Assembly: GCA_964247745.1 (NCBI GenBank)
Contig: CAXTVT010000064.1
Location: 1-18,788 of the forward strand
Length of the DNA: 18,788 bases
Source of the DNA: RH-AL1 sp964247745
GTDB lineage: Bacteria > Pseudomonadota > Alphaproteobacteria > Rhizobiales > Beijerinckiaceae
Direction of reading: 5' to 3'
Below are positions 14,428-18,788 of the stretch, piece by piece (the stretch's first letter is position 1; each line of letters begins with the position of its first letter). The position numbers and the translations under genes are program-made. The notes under the pieces were generated by a model. The model was not told the origin of the DNA. It searched no databases and worked only from the letters and a program-made list of their open reading frames with translations.

Positions 14428-16347
14428 TCAGAATCCGATCCGTCTTTTTGCCTTCTGCTCGTAGCGTCCAAGCCTCACGTCGCGCGCCCGGACGATCGCA
14501 GCCATCGCCGCGGCCGCCCCGCCGCCCTGCAGCTGCAGCACACGCCTCGCGCCGACGTAGTCACTGATCGTCGTACCGCCCATCGCCTGGACGTTTACGG
14601 GAAGATCGAGACCGAGCAGCAGGCGTGCTGCGAGCGCCTCGCGATCGTCCGGAATGGGCCGCACATCGAAGGCGAGATCGACGCGACGCCGGATGGCCGA
14701 ATCCAGACGGTCGGCGTGGTTTGTACAGAAAATGACCGGCAAGCATTGACGGTCGAGCTCGAGAAGAAGCGAGTTTGTCATCGCGGTTACGAGATGAGCG
14801 GAGCCTTGGCTCGCGCTGCCGCGATCCTGGGCAATCGAATCCGCTTCGTCGATGATCAACACGGCGCCCTCTTCCCGTGCCTCCCGGAAGGCTGCGGCGA
14901 TGGCGCGCTCAAGCGCGCCGAGACGGTGGTACAACACCTCCGTCATGCGCAGGTCGCGGTACCCCATGCCAAGGACTTCGCTCGCGACATGCGCCGCTGC
15001 GGCGGTCTTGCCTGTCCCGGGTTCTCCCGAGAGAAGAATGCGCACGCCCGAGATCTCCCGGAGCCGCTCGGAGAAAAGCAGGCCTTCGTGGGGTTCGGAG
15101 AAGAAAAGCTCGCGGTGGAAGCGGATTGCCGGCGCCCTGTCCTGGCGCTTGATCGGTGCCCACACGTGCGGTGCGATGCCGATCGCCATAGCCTCGGTCA
15201 CCGCGGAAAAGGCCGTCGAATCGATCTTCGCGTCACTCTTGCTGATGAGGGCGCGACGCTTCGCCCGCTGCCGCGGCGAGACCGTCGTCGGCCCAATGAT
15301 CATGCGATCGACGGCGCCGAGGCTGGTCCGAGCCCGATCGCATCTCGCGTCCCACAGATCGACGAGGCGTTCGGCGACGGCCTCGCTGAGGCGACCGGTC
15401 GCCATGGCGTGGATGCTCGCCGCGGCGGCGACACGGTCGCGACGTAGCGGGCCGATCGCGGTTATGAAGGCGGTCGCGGCGGACGGTGCCAGCACGATGT
15501 CGCGGGCGACCGGCACGATCACGGCGATCGGAACGTGCGGCAGGAGCGTCAGCGCTCTCGCGCCGCTGGTGGACGGGTACCACGGGGGAGCGGACACGCG
15601 CCGCGGCTGTTCAATCTCGTCAAAGGGCGCGTCGTCGTCGCTGCCGCCGCCGGGCGGGTCGAACAGCGAGTCGGCGAGCACGAGAACACCTGCGCCGTGC
15701 AGCACCGCGCAGAGGATCGCCGCAGCCGGCGAGACGCGCGCTTCCGAGGTGTTCGCCGCCATGACGACATTGCCGACGACGCGCGGATGGTTCACGATCG
15801 TCGCGGCAACGCTACGAAGTTCGTCATCGCGGTCCCCTGCGGTCTCCGGCTCACGAAGGAGAAAACTTCCCCCGCCGCTCTCGCTGCAGCATGCGACGAG
15901 ATCGAGCGCCGCCGTCGAGGCGACGTCGAGCACCATCTTCCCCGGATCGTCACGTACGACGGACCGCAGCGCTGTGCCGTGGAGGATCGACGTGAGCTGG
16001 CCCCCGAGGCGGACGCGGACCGGGGTCGATGAGCTCGTGTAGATCCCCAGCTCGTCGCCATCGGCATGATCGTCAGAGAACAGTCGGAAACCAAGAGCGT
16101 CGCGGCTTTCTTCGCTGGCGTGAAGCAGCAAGGCGCCAACGGCTGTAGGCGCCCAGCCGAGCCGTTCGGCGAGGGCCGCGACCCGGATGGTGATCGGTTT
16201 GGGAATGCCGGCTTCGCCGGGGAGCGGTAGCGGCACCATGGTCTCGAGTGCCAGGGCGATGACGCTCATCAGCGCGTCGGCGCCGTCGATCGTCGCGGCG
16301 TGGAGCATCGCTTCCGCCCGGCGGAATGTATCGATTGTGATGGTCAT
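14428..16347 (-). CDS. AAA+ ATPase with large N-terminal region
   Basis: This 639-residue protein has a C-terminal AAA+ module: Walker A GEPGTGKT at 441-448, Walker B VLIIDEADS with Asp500 and Glu501, a sensor-1 segment VIFCTNHADRLDSA with Asn543, and arginines 553-555 as candidate arginine fingers. Residues 1-430 have no assured domain. They contain a winged-helix-like part (ITIRVAALAERLGWAPTAVG near 53-70) and a Walker B-like LHGAGVLVLADSLFDPP near 216-232 without a P-loop, suggesting a degenerate first AAA module (inference). The class remodels proteins or nucleic-acid complexes as oligomeric rings. ATG 16347 has GGAG at good spacing. The gene lies between an unknown protein and a DEDDh exonuclease on the same strand, so a joint nucleic-acid processing or defence role is conceivable but unproven. 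Confidence 0.82.
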   Translation of the reverse strand: MTITIDTFRRAEAMLHAATIDGADALMSVIALALETMVPLPLPGEAGIPKPITIRVAALAERLGWAPTAVGALLLHASEESRDALGFRLFSDDHADGDELGIYTSSSTPVRVRLGGQLTSILHGTALRSVVRDDPGKMVLDVASTAALDLVACCSESGGGSFLLREPETAGDRDDELRSVAATIVNHPRVVGNVVMAANTSEARVSPAAAILCAVLHGAGVLVLADSLFDPPGGGSDDDAPFDEIEQPRRVSAPPWYPSTSGARALTLLPHVPIAVIVPVARDIVLAPSAATAFITAIGPLRRDRVAAAASIHAMATGRLSEAVAERLVDLWDARCDRARTSLGAVDRMIIGPTTVSPRQRAKRRALISKSDAKIDSTAFSAVTEAMAIGIAPHVWAPIKRQDRAPAIRFHRELFFSEPHEGLLFSERLREISGVRILLSGEPGTGKTAAAAHVASEVLGMGYRDLRMTEVLYHRLGALERAIAAAFREAREEGAVLIIDEADSIAQDRGSASQGSAHLVTAMTNSLLLELDRQCLPVIFCTNHADRLDSAIRRRVDLAFDVRPIPDDREALAARLLLGLDLPVNVQAMGGTTISDYVGARRVLQLQGGGAAAAMAAIVRARDVRLGRYEQKAKRRIGF

Positions 16348-16407
16348 GGTGTCTCCAGGGGTAAACAGGGCCTGCGGCCGCGCTCCCGGAGACGACGACG
16401 AACGAAC

Positions 16408-16437
16408 GCAGGCGCGTGCCGGATGGCGCGCGCCTGC
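16408..16437. repeat. Perfect 9-bp inverted repeat between the unknown gene and the AAA+ gene
   Basis: GCAGGCGCG (16408-16416) and CGCGCCTGC (16429-16437) pair perfectly around a 12-base loop. It lies in the 143-base gap of the minus-strand cassette, 60 bases upstream of the AAA+ start. No T-run follows. It may modulate read-through or mRNA processing within the cassette. Confidence 0.5.
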
Positions 16438-16490
16438 AAGGAGAAGCTTGCGTGAGGATCTTAGAACGGGAGAAAAGCGCCCGCGCGTTG

Positions 16491-17312
16491 TCAGCCGCGG
16501 CGCGTACCGTAGCGAAGCCTCGCCTGCATCGCGGCGACCTGCGCCGCCGACATCGGCGCCCGGGAAGAGTGTGTCCCGCGCGTTCTCCCGGCAGCTAGAT
16601 GCGGCTTCGCGGGTGGTCTCGAGCCGCCCGGCTTCTCCTTCTCGCGATGCGCCTGGAGAATATGCTCGACGATGCCGAGCAGGCGATCGCCGTCGCAGCG
16701 TGGGTCGAGGCCGGCGTAGAGCTCGATTGCGCGCGACATGCGATTGCCACCCATCGAGTAGCAGGTGTAGCGCGCTTGGTCAGGATGGAGGGACGCGAGG
16801 CTCCACGGCGACAGCGCAACGTGCAGCGCGCGGTCGAAGCCGCGGCGGGTCATGCCGTCCGGGAGAACGATCTCGAGCGAGCGCGTTCGCGCGACGACCG
16901 CGGGGTCGTGGCTCGGGCATGTCGTTGGGATGGCCTGCATCACCCAGCGCGAGAAGCCGGGATTGTCACGGAGCTCTCCCGTTACGTCCCGGGACCACGA
17001 TCCGTAGGCATCGGCGGCGGCCGCCCGCAGCCGAACCTCGATGTCCCGCTCGGTCGAGCAGCCGATGCGGGCGACGGGAGGGGTACCGGGAAGGGATGCA
17101 GAGAGGTCCGCCAGACCACGGCAGCCCAGCCAGTACACCCGCATCGTGCGCCCAGGCTCGGCATCGGATAGTGCCTCAATGGCTCTTGTATCGACAACGT
17201 CGCGTAAGTCCTTGTTTAAACGAGCGTCTCGCAATCGCTCAAGGTGTCGCTGCATGCTGTCTATTGCAGCCTCTACCTCGGACTCGATCGTCGCGTTCCT
17301 GTATCCGTTCAT
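16491..17312 (-). CDS. Hypothetical protein, first gene of the AAA+/exonuclease cassette
   Basis: I do not firmly recognise this 273-residue protein. Start ATG 17312 has a strong GGAAGG upstream. Residues 9-50 are predicted helical (ESEVEAAIDSMQRHLERLRD). Residues 58-105 read MRVYWLG, then PPVARIGCSTERDIEVRLRA and DAYGSW. The order of a VYW strand, an RIG strand and a following helix with Arg94 faintly resembles GIY-YIG/T5orf172 nuclease domains, and FDRALHVAL at 159-167 sits where a catalytic Glu helix could be, but with Asp instead. This is a hypothesis only. The C-terminal 50 residues are Arg/Pro/Ser-rich and probably disordered, with a last short helix (MSAAQVAAMQARLRYG). Base composition is GC-rich but codon use is ordinary. 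It is upstream of the AAA+ gene by 143 bases on the same strand. Confidence 0.6.
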   Translation of the reverse strand: MNGYRNATIESEVEAAIDSMQRHLERLRDARLNKDLRDVVDTRAIEALSDAEPGRTMRVYWLGCRGLADLSASLPGTPPVARIGCSTERDIEVRLRAAAADAYGSWSRDVTGELRDNPGFSRWVMQAIPTTCPSHDPAVVARTRSLEIVLPDGMTRRGFDRALHVALSPWSLASLHPDQARYTCYSMGGNRMSRAIELYAGLDPRCDGDRLLGIVEHILQAHREKEKPGGSRPPAKPHLAAGRTRGTHSSRAPMSAAQVAAMQARLRYGTRRG

Positions 17313-17613
17313 CGCTCTGCCTTCCGTTATTATGGGGAGAGCTCTACTCCCTCACTAGACTAGGCTCGGCGTGCCTCCGATCTTCCTCTATTTCGATCCC
17401 CTTCATCAAAGGCCCGCTTGCGCCAAAAAGCGGACCTTACGTGCTTGGCTGTAAGCGGACGCTGGCTGGCGGAACGAATGAGCGTTTGCGCGGCACGGAG
17501 ACGGGGGTTTTCGCGGCGATCCGTCAGGGCGCTGTGAACGGGCCTGGGGAGCGTAGCGGAAGACGTAGAGAAATCTCTGTCGCTTAACGGGGGCTGCTGC
17601 TAGATTTTTCGCC
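17313..17613. promoter_or_regulatory. Intergenic segment upstream of the cassette with two small palindromes
   Basis: No gene is supported here. AGAGCTCT (17338-17345) is an 8-bp palindrome flanked by GGGG and CTCCC, and CTAGACTAG (17355-17363) is another dyad built on the CTAG tetramer, which is rare in many bacterial genomes. Both lie 26 to 51 bases upstream of the cassette's first ATG on the minus strand and could be operator sites. Further away AGCGGAC occurs twice (17429-17435 and 17454-17460). No convincing -35/-10 pair was found. Confidence 0.3.
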
Positions 17614-18130
17614 ATGTTCCTGAGGTGTGCGCGAGTCTCGACCGATGAGCAGACGACGAGGCTGCATTCGGATGCGCTCGCGGACGCGGGGTGCGAATGG
17701 ACGTTCTCCAAGCGAGCGTCCGGTGCCGCCTCGTACCAACTCGTTTTGGGGCGAGGTCCTGAGCTACGTCCGCGATGGTGACACGCTCATAGTGTGGAAG
17801 CTAGACCGGCTCGGCCGATCGCTGCCCTACCTATTAGAGGTTGTGCGTCGCCTCAACGCTAACGGAGTCGGCCTTAACAGACTCACCGAGAGGATCCATT
17901 TGTTCGGGGCGCTTGCAGAGTTCGAGCGTGATCTATTGAGGAGCGGCTCCATGCGGGGCTGGCGGCGGCACCAGCGCGGGGGAGAAAAAGCGGCAGACCG
18001 CCCAAGCTCAATCTTGAGATGATTGGGATAGCGCGCCGCTCTTGCGGTATTCCGAGACAACGATATCGGAGCTCGCCCGGACGCTGGGCGTACATTGATC
18101 TACGCTTCGCAAGGCCCTTCATGCCGGCGA
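17614..18130 (+). pseudogene. Decayed serine recombinase (resolvase/invertase)
   Basis: The pieces of a Tn3/Hin-type resolvase are spread over three frames. From ATG 17614 the sequence reads MFLRCARVSTDEQTTRL and KRASGAASYQL, keeping the catalytic serine of ARVST. A frameshift near 17750 leads to VRDGDTLIVWKLDRLGRSLP. After LTERI, about ten residues of the usual DTTTPGGRLVF segment are deleted before FGALAEFERDLLR. A further shift near 17940 gives ERLHAGLAAA and GRKSGRPPKLNLEMI. The C-terminal helix-turn-helix, SELARTLGVH then STLRKALHAGE, is in yet another frame and is broken by TGA at 18096-18098, probably from a CGA arginine codon. The gene cannot make a working recombinase. It marks past transposon or integron-like activity at this edge of the accessory region. 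Confidence 0.88.
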
Positions 18131-18308
18131 GGCCGCGAACCCTGCGCATAAGCGCGGCCGGATCGCACGAACCGGCGAGAGTAGAAGTCAGTCAACGGGT
18201 GAAAATTTGAACTATCATCTCCCAGTTCTCGGCGGCGGCAAGCCAGCCGCTTCGTGTTGGTGGTGGTCGAATGGGGCTCAATCGCACAAGCGTGCGCGTC
18301 GATAGGCA

Positions 18309-18788
18309 ATGGGGGCGGAAGTACAAAGCGGCATGGAACTCGCGGCAGTCGATCTTTTTTGCGGCGCAGGCGGTCTGACACGCGGTCTGGAGATGGAGGG
18401 GATCGACGTGCGCGTTGGCGTCGATGTCGATCCCGCGTGCCAGTACCCTTACGAGGCAAATAATTGGGCACGCTTCGTGGAGAACGACATCGCTGAGTTC
18501 AGCACTGAAGCCTTGGATGAAGCCTGGGCCGGAGCCGAAGTCAGATTGCTCGCCGGATGTGCTCCCTGTCAGCCGTTCTCGACCTACACTCAAGCCAGTG
18601 CTCCGGAGAACGATCGCGATGGTCGCTGGAGATTACTCGAAGTGTTCAGCAAGCTGGTGCAAGATAGCGTGCCCGAGTTGGTGACGATGGAAAACGTTCC
18701 CGACTTGCGCAAGCACCAAGTGTATCACAGTTTTATCAGCTCGCTGGCGAGCACTGGCTACAACGTGACGGAAAACATCGTAGAGTGC
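18309..18788 (+). CDS. C5-cytosine DNA methyltransferase, N-terminal part
   Basis: The gene runs off the window end; 160 codons are visible. Motif I is VDLFCGAGGLTRGLE at residues 14-28, which binds S-adenosylmethionine. Motif IV is GCAPCQPFS at 83-91 with catalytic Cys87, and motif VI is MENVPDL at 127-133, whose Glu-Asn-Val contacts the target cytosine. The enzyme methylates cytosine at C5 within a short recognition sequence. ATG 18309 or ATG 18333 (in frame, preceded by GGCGGAAG) can be the start; an in-frame stop at 18303 excludes anything further upstream. The base composition is lower in GC than the backbone. A restriction partner could lie beyond the window, or this may be an orphan phage- or plasmid-type methylase. 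Specificity cannot be read because the recognition domain is not included. Confidence 0.93.
   Translation, partial: MGAEVQSGMELAAVDLFCGAGGLTRGLEMEGIDVRVGVDVDPACQYPYEANNWARFVENDIAEFSTEALDEAWAGAEVRLLAGCAPCQPFSTYTQASAPENDRDGRWRLLEVFSKLVQDSVPELVTMENVPDLRKHQVYHSFISSLASTGYNVTENIVEC

Noticed and set aside
14176..15447. 423-codon plus-strand open frame
   Set aside because: It is antisense to the AAA+ ATPase, whose motifs are unmistakable.
16187..17587. 466-codon plus-strand open frame
   Set aside because: Arg/Ser/Pro-rich shadow opposite the AAA+ start and the unknown cassette gene.

Overview
The window is GC-rich DNA from an alphaproteobacterium, most likely Hyphomicrobiales (Rhizobiales). The evidence is a PodJ-type polar scaffold with Sel1 repeats, paired small exported L,D-transpeptidases with the HGTNEPDTIG..SSGCIR signature, a MOFRL-type glycerate 2-kinase and a Liv ABC transporter. 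A methylotroph-related family (Methylobacteriaceae/Beijerinckiaceae) is possible because glycerate 2-kinase serves the serine cycle, but the window does not prove it.

Left part (1 to about 10750) looks like chromosome backbone. It starts with the end of livM, overlapped by one long gene that fuses the LivG and LivF ATPases. Next come a small, less GC-rich gene and tRNA-Pro(CGG) with a clear promoter, both on the minus strand. A MerR-type regulator is divergent from a 1168-residue PodJ-like scaffold, and a glycerate 2-kinase gene starts 11 bases after podJ. On the minus strand follow two tandem paralogous L,D-transpeptidases and an exported protein with a GyrI-like domain behind a Pro/Ala-rich linker. 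This group is mainly cell envelope, polarity and central metabolism.

The segment from about 10750 to 11850 has no firmly supported gene. It holds a possible frameshifted relic, a strong 9-bp hairpin and an A+T-rich patch with repeated AGTAC motifs and a dyad upstream of parA.

Right part (about 11600 to the end) looks like an accessory, probably plasmid-derived or integrated island. A ParA-type ATPase is followed 2 bases later by a DUF3102-like protein. They converge on a minus-strand cassette that reads, in transcription order, a 273-residue unknown protein (faint GIY-YIG/T5orf172 resemblance), a 639-residue AAA+ ATPase with a possibly degenerate first AAA module, and a DEDDh 3'-5' exonuclease with a C-terminal extension. 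Before the exonuclease, an exact 26-bp tandem duplication has doubled the ribosome binding site and start codon. This creates a nine-codon leader whose stop overlaps the exonuclease start (ATGA). Beyond the cassette are a heavily decayed serine resolvase and the start of a C5-cytosine DNA methyltransferase cut by the window edge.

The most promising undescribed unit is the unknown protein, AAA+ ATPase and exonuclease cassette with its duplicated translation start. The ParA/DUF3102 pair next to a candidate centromere/operator is second. No function has been demonstrated for either; these are inferences from motifs and gene order.
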